Part shown: positions 23,048 to 37,500 of the stretch, in pieces
Position numbering within the stretch: position 1 is the stretch's first letter
How the letters are laid out: the number at the start of each line of letters is the position of its first letter
Assembly: GCA_025642065.1 (NCBI GenBank)
Contig: JAODUP010000012.1
Span: 430,501-494,500 of the forward strand
DNA: 64,000 nucleotides
Reading direction: 5' to 3'
Origin: Paralvinella palmiformis
Lineage: Eukaryota > Annelida > Polychaeta > Terebellida > Alvinellidae
Translations under genes and position numbers: made by a program
Notes under the pieces: model-generated
Seen by the model: only the letters and a program-made list of their open reading frames with translations
Told to the model about the DNA's origin: nothing
Databases searched by the model: none

Positions 23048-25265
23048 TCTTAAACGATCCAAAAATGGAAATATTCTGGATAGAGGTCATGACCTCCCCA
23101 CGTCCAATACTTGTATCTGTTTGCTATAGACCCCCGAAAATGAATAGGAACCAAGTCAAAACTTTACAAATACACTGCACAATAAATGTGAGGAAAACAC
23201 TCTATCTAAACCCAGTAAGTACACTGTGTATATAATCATAATAATTGACATTTATATAGCTGTTCTAAGCCAATTTACAGTATTATTATCCCTGACTCAG
23301 ACCTGTTCCAATCCAGCACACATCTCAATTCCCTAGGGAGCATACTACACATGTTGCCAATATTGGCACAAAGCATTACTCAAACAAATAGCCATCACGT
23401 CCCATCGGGTTCTCATTTTTATGGATGAGTGAACCAGTCGCCACATGACAGCATTGCAGCTCACGGAGTCTTGAACACGCGACCCTTCAGCTACGAGTCC
23501 TACGCTCTGACTGAGCTATTACGGTTCGATATATTCTTGGTAATTTTAATTATAGATGTGTCGTGTGAAAAATCAAAACACACTAACAGTGAGCTTAGAC
23601 AAAACTTCTTCCATATAACGACGTATCTAGGCCTGCATCAACTCATAAATGAGTCAACATATAACACTCCGCAAATTTGATGGATCTGATATTCACAGAT
23701 TCCCTGGGATATATAGTAGAATCGGGAACACTTAACCAACTAGATACACCTAAACCACGATGTTACCGGGTATTTACTGTAAATGAAGTAACAAATTCAT
23801 GGTAAACCCATGAAATGTGGAAATAAAATGTGATGGTGATATTGATGGTCTGTGTGCTGCAATATTCAAACATATGATGATATTCTTAGTGAAACAGCAA
23901 ATCCACATGAAGCAGCAGAAATTTGGACTAATCTATCACCACAGGCAGCAAAGAAACATATACAATATCTATCAGTGAAAGGCAACCCGAAGGACAGGCC
24001 TTAAATAAACCAAGAAGAAAACAGGCTTCCATCAGAAGACAAAATCAGCTTTAACAAGGATATAAAAAAAACCCAGAAGATGTAGGAATAAACTAGAAGA
24101 ATCAACCTCTGCAGCAATACAATACTGGATTATAATGAAGCAAATGAACAGCATTAAAGTTCACACCAGTATCCATATCTTCACGGTTGACAACACATAC
24201 CATACCACAGCAGAAGAAAAATGCAAATCTCATTATCTCAAGAGGTATTTGACTAAGCCACTTAACACGTGTCTCCACCAGCAGACCTTCTGCGACAGTT
24301 GGAAGAGAGCAAATGTAACTCCAATTTAAAAAAAAAGGGACCAAAAGACACCAAGACAAACTACCAAACAATATCTCTTCTATCAGAAGTGTCTAAATCT
24401 TTGAACATATTATAGGGAAAACAGTCTGAATGGAACAATATAGCAGCAGGTATTTCCAAGGGGGACATTTTTTACCCGTTACTCTTTTTTATTTATGCTA
24501 ACGAGACTGTGGAATCACTCAAAGCTGAGATCCACATATATGCTGATGATGCCATCATGATGGCAAACCTACAATTTCTCCCAAATGCAGCAGATACTCT
24601 TAACAGAGATCTACAGAAACTAAATATTTGAACAACAAAGTGGTAAATGTCGTTTAATCCAACAAAGACTAAATATATGGTAATCTCAAATAGAAACATG
24701 AACTCCTAGAGAAGCCTCTAACTGAACAACACCATGCTGGAGAAACTTTGCACATACCCCTGACTTGGACTACACTTTGACGACAACATCAATTGGGACC
24801 TCATGTGACACAACTTGTTACAAAAGCGAACAAAAAAGATCATATGGAAAGTGAGCCAGACTTTACCAAGAACATGTGTGGAAAATATCTATAAATACGA
24901 CATGATGCCACAGCTAGACTATGGATGTATAATATATGACATTTGTAACCAACATCAAAAGGATATATTGGTAGGAGTACAATCTAGGGCTGTGATCACA
25001 TCACACACAAAGCTTTTAGCTCATCATCTACTTCTTCTTTCCTGTAGGAAGGTCCACACTTAAAGCATGACTGTATTGTCCAAATCATCTAGAAACTATA
25101 ACACAATAATTAGTGAACTGTCCCAAGTACACAGACAGGAGAAGATGATTGATTTAGGGAAGATAGTGGTGGGTCATGGCATGGACAGTGAAAGCCACCA
25201 TACTCTCATAAACATTATCTTAAAAGTAAATAATCAATTAACTGAAAAAGATCACTGATAGACCT
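23048..25265 (+). mobile_element. LINE with endonuclease and reverse-transcriptase remnants, split by a SINE
   Basis: Order on the plus strand: PKMEIFWIEV and ILVSVCYRPPK (endonuclease), a SINE at about 23,237-23,527, ILGNFN (the 'LxGDFN' box), FFHITTYLGLHQLINESTYNTP, then after breaks TFCDSWKRANVTPI, IFYPLLFFIYANE, AEIHIYADDAIMM (catalytic YADD box), LQKLNI, FNPTKTKYMVISNR, and TCVENIYKYDMMPQLDYGCIIYD near the end. Many stops and shifts; no intact frame. It abuts the hAT 3' end. Confidence 0.8.
23237..23527 (-). repeat. tRNA-derived SINE, third family, inserted in a LINE
   Basis: Minus-strand reading from 23,523 gives a tRNA-like head: 'taatagctcagtcagagcgtaggactc' (A-box) and 'tgttcaagactcc' (B-box). 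The rest, down to an ATAATAATT-type tail at about 23,237-23,250, differs from families 1 and 2. It lies between the YRPP and LGDFN boxes of the LINE. Confidence 0.7.
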
Positions 25266-26459
25266 CAGAGATTTATGTAAGGAAATCTATCTTTTGAAAT
25301 AACTATTATACACAGATATAAATATATACCAATATGTGCAATATCTATTAATGTAAAATATAATGTATGTGCAAACTATATTAAAGCAATTGCGCATGGG
25401 ATGCACAATAAACATATGGAATAAATAAGAAAAATATTTTTAAATCATCAGATCCTTTTCGCCATTAAAGTTACACATCACATATTTTTATTTCTTAATG
25501 AATATTATAATAATAATGATGTATATTTAATAAAGCGCCCTTACTAGCAGGACCCATTCAAAGGCGCTGTGTACCAACCATAACCACAATAATTAGTTGA
25601 AAGAGGGGGAGAGGTAAATAGAAAGACTATGTTACAAGCCACATTATCTATTTAAAATGAAAACAAATTAAATACATATTATACCATAGGCTACAACTTT
25701 TATTTAATACACACACACACACACCAATAAAAAACATTAAAATAAATATTTTTCACAAAAATAATGTTTACTATAATAAACAAATCTGGTTAATAATATA
25801 CATGATATAAAATACTAATTGACCAAATTTTTTTTAGCTTTATTGTTAATGACAATCAGTTGTGTAATTCAGTATGTCATCACACAAACATATACCTGTA
25901 TAGAAAAAAACTATAATACTTATATAAACTAAAATGAGGAAATATTGCTGAATACTGGGAGCTTGCCATGTTAAAACTTTGAGATCTATACTTAAGTGTT
26001 ACACATAGAGAAATTTGTCTTTAGTACAGGTAGCTTAGATTGTAAATAAATTACAAACAACATATTATCTTCAGCAGTGGTCCACAATAAACACTAATTG
26101 TTCTGATCTGACATCCAGCTCAACATATTCTATGTTATGTCTAATTCTATATTACATCACCTTTGACATAGATAAGACATAAAGCATATTCTGGCAAACA
26201 TACCTAACAAGTGTATAATATAAAAAATGCAGTCATCTTTCAAACTATATTAAGCTGTTTATGATGTTCAGCACATTGCATGGCAAAATGTTATTAACAC
26301 ATAAAGAAAACCAGGGTTATTCATTTAACAATGATGATGATGATGACTTTAACACATAATATTAAATTTTGTCATAACTCAGTAAGATTACTTCTTTAAT
26401 GCCATATTTTTGCATGTGGGTGTATGCACACACACACACACACACACACACACACCACA
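25266..26459. other. 3' flank of the ABCC gene
   Basis: Contains a LINE-type 3' tail on the minus strand at 25,508-25,580 ('aataataatgatgtatatttaataaagcgcc...aaggcgctgtgtac'), a (CA)n run at 25,709-25,724, and AATAAA-type hexamers on the minus strand near 25,700 and 25,845 that could end the ABCC transcript. No coding frame. Confidence 0.45.
26427..26455. repeat. (CA)n microsatellite at the ABCC stop codon
   Basis: Fourteen or so CA units end only a few bases past the TGA of the ABCC gene, so the transcript's 3' untranslated region begins with a (TG)n tract. Confidence 0.9.
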
Positions 26460-29400
26460 TCACAGCTGGTTTTGTGCTAACATTGCAGCAAATCTTGAAT
26501 CTGCTGCTAAGAGGTTGGCCGGTGTATCGTTTTCTACGAGATGACCATCTTCTATCACTAGTATCAGGTCACAGTTCATTATTGTACTGATGCGGTGCTG
26601 AAATGAGATGTGTAAAATTTCAACAAAATAAACTTCACCATAAAGGTAACAGTACAAGTGGCTAGTCAATACAATTTACCAACGCACTCACACAGAGAGA
26701 TAATTCAGTCACTCTTTCTTTTAGTGATCTGTTGTGTCATGTAGGAAGTTACAGTTGGCCAACACTTTACCCTGAACCCACAGGAGATATGATAGCACAA
26801 GTCCAAAAATACACTATTAAAGAGACAATCACCAGAATACAGCAGTACTCACAGCTATAGTGATAACTGTTTTGTCAGTGAAAGCATCCTTTATAATATC
26901 TTGTATAATATTATCTGTGATGAAGTCTACAGATGCTGTGGCTTCATCCATGATCAGTATCTGAGAATGTCGAAGTATAGCCCTGGCCAGGCTGAAGAGC
27001 TGTTAAGAGAAACCATAAATTAACATTATTCCTATCGTTTATGTACATCGTTTGAATGTTGAACATAATCTAAAAAGTAGAACAGCTAGGGTTATCTACC
27101 TGTCTCTGTCCTGCACTGAAGTTTTCACCGCCTTCAGAAACTTGACTATCTGTAGATAAAAATGTTTACTTATACTATATTGTTCTAGTTATATTTACAC
27201 AATATGGTTCATGTATTGGTACTACTGGAAAGAGATTGTAGGTGGATATTGGCTGGAAAAGAGTTGTTTAAGCATAGAGAATTAAAAGTGTTCAAAGTGT
27301 GAGTGAATTCTTTCTTTCTTTGGCATCAGGTGCTGGAGCAATTCTCTATGGAAATATCCCAGGAAAACAAATATGACCTGGAATGAACCCCAATTTAGAG
27401 CTTGTAATGGTGTTCAAAGTAGAAAGTGACCAGCTGCAAACAATTCTGAAAGCTTTAAAAGATTAATATGATTATAATTATTATGGTGATGCTCCAGTCA
27501 TCTCTCAAATATTAATCTTAAAATAAATTTGAGAAACTTTAAACACATACACATGCACAAAATAGAGAGTAAAAGAGAGAGTTTGATTGTATCTACAGCA
27601 ATAATTCTGCTGAAGTTAATACATGTATAATGGTTCCACAACTTGAATTTAAAAAAGGTTCAACAAATTTAAAAACTAACGAAATAACATTAAAAGATCA
27701 TGACATTAGTAGTAACTATGCTAAGGTTATCAGACTATCATTAACTATCAATAGACTGTATAGTTAAAATGTTATTGACTATGATCTAATTACCTAATAA
27801 CATTGGTAACTCAGATATTGTATCTTTTAACTGAGCGACTTCTATCGCTTGCCATATTTCTGCATCTGTCTTGGAATGTGTTGGATCTAAATTGTACCTG
27901 CAAATATATGATTATGGGAACATGTTCAGGGATGAGAGTGGATTTGTTAAACAAAAAACTGAAAATGTTGGGGTATTAGTGAATAATAATTAAATAAGCA
28001 AAGCCATTCAAATGTAGCTGTGGTTTAGAGGGTACTATAAGCCCCATTATCAAATATTACACAAAATGTAACATAATTTTATAATTTTTTCAAGCAGCAT
28101 TTTCCATTTTAAATTACAGATTTTCATTTGAAAAAAGGAAATGTTCTTTTATTTGTAACATATACTGGATATTTTTCTATGTTAAAATAAAGAAGGTGAC
28201 CCTAAGTTGGGTACTTAGTCTTGCATAAATGAAAGAGTTAGATTTAAGGCAGGGCTAGTCAACTTCTCTGCGGATTAAACAGAAACAGACAGTTGTGACT
28301 AGCAAAACCTAAAAGGGCACAGAAAGATTTTACTTATAAAACTTAAACATAAATTACCAGTACTGCAAAATGTTTAGACCTGAGCACTTCTTGTTCTGTA
28401 GGACAAGGGCCCTCAAATGTTACTTGTCCCATCTCAAATTCATTTGTCCCAATAAATATCAAATTAGTTTTAATTAAATAATCTCACAAATTAGAAGCAT
28501 GGCACTGTTAAAGAATATTTTGTATTTAAATGTTTTTGCCTGCTGTGTATTTATACATACTGTATAATTCATGTATACTTTTGTATATATTTCCAACTTT
28601 TGTACTCTGTGTGGTGAAATTGCCATAAATCTGTACTACAAATACCATTATTCATCAAAATGGAGCATGTCTTTGACAAGAGAAGATTTATTTGTGATAT
28701 GTAAAAAGTACAGTTCAAAGAACTCTGAGCCAAGTCTGGGAAGATTATGTCTTTCCATCTCCTAGTACTCATAGTATATTGAAACACAGGTTAGTGAAAG
28801 CTGTTAATCTGCAGCATTTCAGAAAGGTTTTCTGTTGAAAAATGCTTGTTTTATTATTTTCAAATATAAACCTCTCTTATTACATATGTTATATTACTCA
28901 TAATTAGGTTACATTAATATTGATATTGATAGTATTCATTTTTCTAATATCGTACTACAAACCTTTTTTAGATGAATATGTTGTAGATATTGATGTGAGT
29001 TGTTGTACTCTGTCAAGGTGACATGCATACAATTACTACTAAACCTAGTTTAATATGTCCTCCTACAAAATGGACCTATATACTCAAATGTTAAAAACTT
29101 GTGGCTGTTTCAAAGTAAATATTACCTGAATATCAATTTGAAAATATTTTACTAACACAGTCATTAGTATTTATGAATAACCTGCCCTGATATTGGTGAT
29201 AGCTGCTAACAATAAATGCTATCATAATGAGCCATGTACAACTGATCCATATATCATCACCCAGTCTTATTGATGCATCATACAGTAAAATTCTATGTCA
29301 TGCTTGACTATCACACTGACCATTCTGATTTATTCCAGGTTAGTTTATTAGGAGGGTGAAGTGAAAGCACAATTCTTACCTCAACAACACTAAACAGGAA

Positions 29401-31531
29401 ACTAAACTCCTCCACAACACCACACATTCATAACCTTAAATAGATGACTTCTCAGCTAAAACTATTGAAATAAATGCCTTACTCAAGTTACCTGGTATAT
29501 ATTCTCATACAAGATCACCAAATTATCTGCCAAATCCCTCCCATGCACACATACACCCATGCACACATACATATCACCCAGCCAGTATTTCCATAAAGTC
29601 ACAATACAGCACAGGTTTAATCCTATTCATTATGGGACAATTAAACTGTCATCTGACAACAAACAAGATCCAGATAATGACAGTTGTTTGTTTATAACAG
29701 AGATCAGCAGTCACCGTTTGTGTGTAGTAGCTACTATATCATAATATTCAACAGGTCTTATAACCAGACTGGAGCATTTAAAATAGAAGATTTAGGATTA
29801 TATTTGTGTATATTATTACTTAGCCAATCCATCCTTTTAAAATCATCTGGGATGGGGGAAAGTAAGCCATCAACATCAGATAGACCCATCATTAACCAGT
29901 TAACAGGAGACTGTCAGATGAGTAATAATAATTGATATAACTGATATATCTTTGGCCTCATGGGTAGAGCATGAGACTATTTACCTATGGCTATGGTCAT
30001 TCTGTGCGGGAGGTCGCATGTTCGCGATTTCAACAATTTCAAAATGAAAAGAAACTCGCTATAAATACTCTGATGATTTATCCAGAGGTTTTACTGACCA
30101 TTCAGAATGTTTTGTGGCAGTACATTTTTATAAGCACACACACACACACACTCAAACAAACGCAAAATTATTTCTGACCTTATGGTGCCAGAAAAGAGCA
30201 CAGGATCTTGTGGAATAATTGCTACAGATGATCTCAGCCTATTCAGGGGTACCTGTGTCACATCCTTGCCATCAATCATTATATGACCATCACATATGTC
30301 CACCAGAGAGAAGAGAGATAAGGTGATTGTAGACTTTCCACTACCAGTACGACCACATATACCAACCTGTAATCATAGTGGATAAATGCCATAAGATGAC
30401 GTACATTAGCACAGTTAATACACTGGTTACTAACTGAATAACCTAGAACTCAGTGAATTTGATCACCCAAAGAGAAAACTGATAATGATATTAGCCTCAT
30501 AAAGATGGCTGACAAGCTTCGGTCTTACTCTATAAGAACAAAAAAAAATACGATACTAAGAATTCTTATTTTTATGTCATGGTGGTGATTAGCATGTGAC
30601 CATATTCTAATACAGTGTTAATAATGGTGAAAATTACAGCCACACCTCTATTCCATATTAAAGCTCATAATTGTAATTCCAAATGCCATTACAGACTTTC
30701 AGTATTAGCCAATAAACAAGAGATAATTATTTTTTCTATGCTGACTAACAACCAAATGCTCACAAACAAACTAAAGATCTGAGAAATCACTGAAGTCCAG
30801 TTAGTTAAACCTCTTTATTAGGTAAACACTTACTTTCACAATTCTACAGTATGGCTCATATGAATAAGCATTTAATTACTTACATGCTCATATTATGAAT
30901 AAATATCACCTGAATTGTACTGGCATCAATCTAACAGTCAATGAACACGTAACAAGCTTATTAATATGTTCTGTGATCACTTGTGCCCACATGATACTAA
31001 TGAAGAAAAGTGAAAGATGAAACATCCTCAAGATTTATCTCAACCCTGGAGCTGGCTATAAGCTAAGCTTCCACATTTCAAAAACTGTATTATGGTTTGT
31101 TGTGAAACAATGGTTAAAAAGAAAAATATTAGCAAAATGTCAATCAGAATCAATTACCCTTTGTCCATGTTTAATATCCACACTGAAATGGTGTATAACT
31201 GGTGGAAGAGAGGCGTCGTATCTGATGGACACATCATCAAATTGTATGCTGCCAGTTTGTGGCCAATAATCAGCTAAAACATCTAAATAAATCAATATCG
31301 AAATATTCCATAAGGCAATGTCATTTACATAACAAATGGAAAATGGATGAATACTGATTTACAAAAGTACAACAAAGCAAGATGAGAAGTGATTATATCT
31401 ATACCTTTCTTTGTGTGATCATCTTTTCTCTCTGGTTGGATACTTCTATAATTATCAATCCTTTCTACTGAGTTGAACCACATCTCAAATTCAGATATAC
31501 ATCTTACTGACCAATACATAAAGCTGCAGGC
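26460..31531 (-). CDS. ABCC8/9-like: ABCC gene: end of TMD2 and nucleotide-binding domain 2 exons
   Basis: Seven exons. 31405-31531 ends TMD2 ([13 protein letters not shown]). 31158-31282 begins the NBD ([17 protein letters not shown], with an A-loop tyrosine in RYD). 30179-30366 has Walker A (GRTGSGKST) and the Q-loop ([14 protein letters not shown]). 27794-27897 has YNLDP and the helical subdomain. 27100-27149 has [12 protein letters not shown], the non-canonical signature form also seen in SUR NBD2. 26853-26999 has Walker B with the catalytic Glu ([12 protein letters not shown]). 26460-26597 has the switch His and the C-terminus [13 protein letters not shown]...[10 protein letters not shown], then TGA. 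NBD2 is the hydrolytically competent site. A (CA)n tract starts just past the stop. Confidence 0.9.
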
Positions 31532-34500
31532 CTGGTAAATATAATTTAATACCATGGCTCTATATAAAACCTACGTATCAAATGAGTGTGTATGTGTGCG
31601 TGTGTTGGTGTGAAAATAAGTGGTGCAAGGGTTGGGTTTTTTCTGGGGTGCACATGCTTGTGTGTGTGTGCACAGCAATCATAGTAGGAATAGCAGTAAC
31701 AAAGCCCTGTGTAATCCGATGCTTCAAGTCTATCTCTGCCACATCCCACACAAAATGGATTATGTATTCATCTGTGTAATTGGCCCATAATTACCCAAAA
31801 TTTCAACCATTTAAAGATATGCCACATTTACTAAATATTAGTTGCTAAAAAGATCCAGATTTTAATATTATAATGGAATTAGCAACCAGACACTTGGAAC
31901 ACATATCTAACTATCCTATCTGGAATTCATAATTATCAGATACACAATGTATAATTTTATTTGCAGCCTGATAAAAACTATGATTTTTTTTTAGAAAAGG
32001 CATTATTTTATTCACAGACAAATTATTTGTTGAAATGTGGGTCTCTTATTTATCAGAACAATTAGCCATAAATGATGTTTTCAAGAAGACACAGGAATCT
32101 AAAGCACAAGCAAGTTGGATGAAGCTATGATAGCAGTTAATAAGGACAGTTTGCTGGTAATGAGGATTGTTAATTGCTTGTTTTGTTTTTATTACTGGAG
32201 GAACAGTAATTTACTTCATATTTCAACCGCAAAATATTTATCACAAAATAAATTCATGATTTGTTATGAACTGCTTGCAAATATTATATTCTTTTCGTTA
32301 CAATTTATAGTAAGTTATTTTTATAATGGTTTGTACTATCTTTATGGACGATGGTAATGGTAGGCTATAATTTGACTTAGTTAGGTTTTTAGACTGATCT
32401 CTCATTCTTTAGCACATTACAGTACAACCGTGTATTGATTTACAGTTTTAAAGGGGTAGCTTTCAACAATTTTTTATAAAAATTATTAATTAACTAAATT
32501 TGTAATTGCAATGAATATTTATGCATCACAACAATAGCATGGTATACCACTAATATTATTCTAATTAAACATTTCAGCCACAACCATGCATCACAACAGA
32601 ACTAAAACTTCACTCTGGTTGTCAATTATGTTTTTTGCTGTTTAGAAAGAGATTTAGAGATTGTTACATTGAAAGACAAATGAAGAGATGAAGAGATCAA
32701 AGGAAAGATAAACAGACACTCACCATAACAGAATACGACACAGACAATCCAACCATTTCAGGGGTAATATAACCCATGAGGCACACAGACAGACTACAAA
32801 CGGATGCAGAAAATACAATCCCAGCTCCAATAAAATTCTAAATAAAAACAAATCACTGTAATAAATGTCTACATAACATAAATGCTTTTTAAATAGCAAC
32901 AATGCATAAACAAATCCCTAGTACTTTATAAATAAACAGATTAAACAATTGCCTACCAGTCGGATTCCCATCCAAACATTTGTTGTGTGAAAGAAAAGAA
33001 GAGCAAGGTTATTGTCATCAACAACTTGCCATAACTTGTTGAACATCCTCTGTTCCACTCTGTAACAGAGTATATGATACATGTCTAGGAAACAGCTAGT
33101 TATTTTTTTAATCAAAACCAAATTCATTTTATTATGCGTCAAAATAAACTTATGGATTTACTTCAGAACTTTAATATGAAATTCATGTTTAATATTGGTA
33201 CATGGTTTAGAAAATTGTAATAATAACAGCCAAAAAACATTTCAATATTATACAAATTAAAATATTTTCAAATACTAAATGCATATACAGTCAGAATCCA
33301 TTAATCTGGACCCCATTTATCTGACAAATCCATGTTCTGACACATTATTGTCTTTGATGAATTTAGCTCCATTATAAATGACTCCTTAATCCAGAAAAAT
33401 CCCATACCGCGTTCTGACTCCAACACTTCTTTTTGCCAACAGAAAGTGACTTTTCAATGTAAAATGACTTTGATAATCCAACAACAAGAAAATGTTGCCA
33501 AATATTTCTGCTAGTTCAGTCATCCGAGACACATAGACATGTTGTCAGTAATGGTTAATTAATTCACTAACACATGATGCTTCCACTGCCTGTGGCTATC
33601 TCATACACAATCATAATCATTTATGGCTAATTACAAACACAAATGTGTGATCTTTCCAATGAGCAGATTACGAGTTAATTTGATTGACAAAGTGACACAA
33701 GTATTTTTTTATAGTGTCTGTAATTAACAAACATCAAAATGATCAATGGCTTCAATGACATTCCATACCATTGCACAGATTTATTGCATATTGATTTAAA
33801 TATGGAGGTAAAAGTGACTTGCTATCAGATTCACTTCTATGGCTGTCGAAATAATAACAGAGCAATATGTCAAGCCCAGTGAGAAAACGCTGTGGTGTGG
33901 ATATTTCTGCTGTCCAGAAGCGTGACATCTGTCAACTAATTCTGCTAAACAGACCTTTAAGTTGGATTTTTATTCTGGTCATTTATTGTCATATAAATTG
34001 GTGGAAATAAATAAATACACCACAAGATTATAAGAGTCATTGTGGTTCCAATGGATGTTGTGTATTATTTTTGTAACATACAATGGAATGCTTTTACGAT
34101 CTAAAAATGTGTGACACAGTCTACCGCTATGTCACAGACTCGATATACTGACATTCACGTTTATCCGACATATTATCATGTGAAAAACCTTGTAGGATTA
34201 ACAGATTCTGACTGTAATAATGTTTTGTATGATAATTAAATATATATGAACATTTACAACAAAATAGTGATCAGTTGATAAAACAAATTATCGAGAATAT
34301 ACCTGTCCATTGTTTGCCAATTACAGTTCTCTAAATGTTTATGACATTATTGAATTAAAACATTAATGTTTAATATCAAGCTGCCTGCCAATTTACAAAG
34401 CTATTTAAAGTTCATTATCATAATATTAGGTCCAATTCAAATGACAACTGTTAAGTGAAATTCTGTAGAACTAAAACCAAATCTATGATAATCCACTTAA

Positions 34501-37500
34501 AATATATGAAACTATAGATTGGTTTAAATAATGAATATCTACATATATAATTTGTATATATTATTAAGCTAAAATGTAGTCTAGTTAAAATTTATATGCA
34601 TCAAAATAAACATCTGGATTTAGTTTTAAAAAATTACTTTACTTCAGAATCTTAATATGAAATTCATGTTTAATATTGGTACATGGTTTAAAAAAATCAT
34701 TGTATTGTATATAAATTTTGCCATATGTTAGTAAGTAAGAAAATTTAGGTTGTATTATAATTAGTTATCTCATCATTAAAAGATAATAAATAATATGTAG
34801 CAATGTGTGTGTGTGTTAGAAGTGTGAGATGAGGTATTGGCTCAGAAAATTAGGGATCATGAAGACCTCTCAAAGAGTTATTAATTACCTGAACTATCAA
34901 TAGACATGTATTATGTGCTATGAAAGTGAATAAAATATTCACACCCATTATGTTCCAATAATATTTTAATCATTCTTGCAATGAATCTTCAACAATGAAG
35001 AATCATGAGGATTGTTTACATGATCTTCACACTTACTTGTATGCTCTTATTGAGGAAAGCCCAGTCAATGTTTCACTAAAATGGCTCATTATTGGTGACT
35101 TAGTAATACTGTCAAGTCGCTGTAATTCCCTGTAAATAAACAGTGTTCTGTCACCATCACATAAAAAAGGCTTCAATCTGATAAAAAATTGTCCACAAAT
35201 TGTTTACACGTTCACAAAAAAGATAACAATAATTAAAAGCTGTCATACCTTGATGAGGCTATGTAAAACCTTTGTACAATTAAGTACATTATAAACATTG
35301 GCAGAGATAGCAGGAGGAAATAAGGCGTGACTATTGCATTAATGATTATTGCTCCTAACACTGACAGAGTACAGAACAAAACCTGATCGAGAGATGTCAC
35401 CATTTTCTGAAAACAAATTAAAATAAATGTTAGTAGAATAACATCTATGTCAGAAAACATACCACGGTGTTGTAACTTACCCAATGTTTATTTTACTATA
35501 TTTGACCTGGAATAATAAAACTGAATAACTCAAAACATTATATACCATATTGAACATTTTTAATGAGAATTATCCCAAGGAAACATTGCTTCAATCTGAT
35601 AAAAATTTGTTGGTTGTTGTCTTTTGGTTTTGGTTACAAGAAAACCCCCCAGTAGTTTAGCTCACATGTGAGCTAAGAATTAAACAGTTAATTCACAATT
35701 GCACAATCAGCAATGGTAGAATAAATACAGGATTTCAAAAATAAAAATCCTTGCATTTTCTGTCTGGCAAACGTATACTTTTCCTGCATATATCCGTCAT
35801 GTTTTATTGGTTATACAGCCTCTATATTCTGAATCAGCCACATGAGATTCTCATTTGTAAATCATGGGATAATACGAGATAGTTATGAGTGTCTGTACCT
35901 CTCTTAATACTGACTGTAATCCTAATCATGTAATCCTATTCAGGCTTTTATTTATCATATTTTAAAGTACAAATTTATAACTTTATGATTGCTAATTTTT
36001 AAATTCTTAAGACATCATGAATTTTGCATAATTAATATCAAGTGACTATTGAGATGTTTTCAGTATCTCTCAGTTAAATCCCCTTTCCAGTCTGATACTA
36101 TGATTTTACTAAAAAGCTATCGGTAGCTAAAATTTCTGATCCCAACTAATCTTCCAAATACCAGAATTTGTAATAAAAATAAGAAAAAATTGCAATCCGC
36201 ACATCAGTATCCTTAATTTCTTGAGGTAACAGTTCCTGTAATAATACAGAAACATGATAGATATCATCCACTTTGCCAAAGATACAGTCACTGCTGAATA
36301 TATTATACATGAGCTTCTCCATCCCCCCCCCCCACTGGAAAGTAAAATTGAGTGAGTCAGGAAAACTATTATGAATATTGAATCATCAAATTGCGAAGAA
36401 ATTACACAAATGTCTATGCTACAAGCACCACCACAATATTATAATATCTTGACAATCTTTTGGGGATAAATTGGATCACAAATGATGATGTCCTAATGAC
36501 TCCTCGTGTTTTTAGGAAGAATGTTTCCATGCAGAGAAATGTTTTGGGTAAATTTCCTTATTTTCCTGTCCTACGGATAAACTGAATGAAATAACAAATA
36601 AAACATTTCCTGAGACAAAAAAGGTAAGTTCAGCAATTTTAGCAGAATTATATAACATATTTGGTTATGGGTTATTCATTGGAATATTGGAGATAAACCT
36701 TACATCAATCATACAAAGGTTTTAGTGTTTTGTATTGATCATACAACAATAAACAAAATCGAAACCAAATAGGAACACTTAACATTAATAAAGTTATAAA
36801 TAATAGGAGATAACTTGATGAATGTATTATTTAATTATGACAACAAATTAAGTTTTTTATACACACACATACACACACCAATAAAACATGCATGTAAAAA
36901 TAACTGCTGATGGGATTCCAAGCTTATTAAAAGTATTGAAGTAAACCTACCTGACTTAAAACTATTAAGGGTCAAATCATTAAAATAGTTGCAACTCTAT
37001 ACAAACTGGTTTATAATTAGATAAAAAAGTTATTTAACAGGTGTTTTAAGAGACAAGTAAACACAGGATTCTGAATCACCATCTTCAGCAGAACAACTTT
37101 GGGTGAACAATTTCAGAAAATAAGCCAATCTATTATACAACAAAATACATATATTTACAAAAATAGAACATCATTATATTAACATGTCATAGTCACTCAA
37201 TAAAATCTGCACACTTACCAGACTATATATATATTTAACTGAGGATCTGAATGTTCCATTATTTCTATACAAGCCCAGGAATTGCACAGATCTATTAGAA
37301 ATATTGGCATATAACCAATGCCAAGCTCCACATCCTTTAACATATTCAATAGTATGTTCATTTTCTTCAAATAAAATAAAATTTATGTTTTACTGGGAAC
37401 ATACGAACTGATAAACATACCATATTTTATCACACATACAGCAAGCCTGTCATACCTATTGTCTTTTTTATTGCACAGTTAAATAAAACCTTCACTTTTC

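Noticed and set aside
23455..23523. tRNA gene on the minus strand
   Set aside because: It is the head of another SINE inserted in a LINE; stems are imperfect and a SINE body follows.
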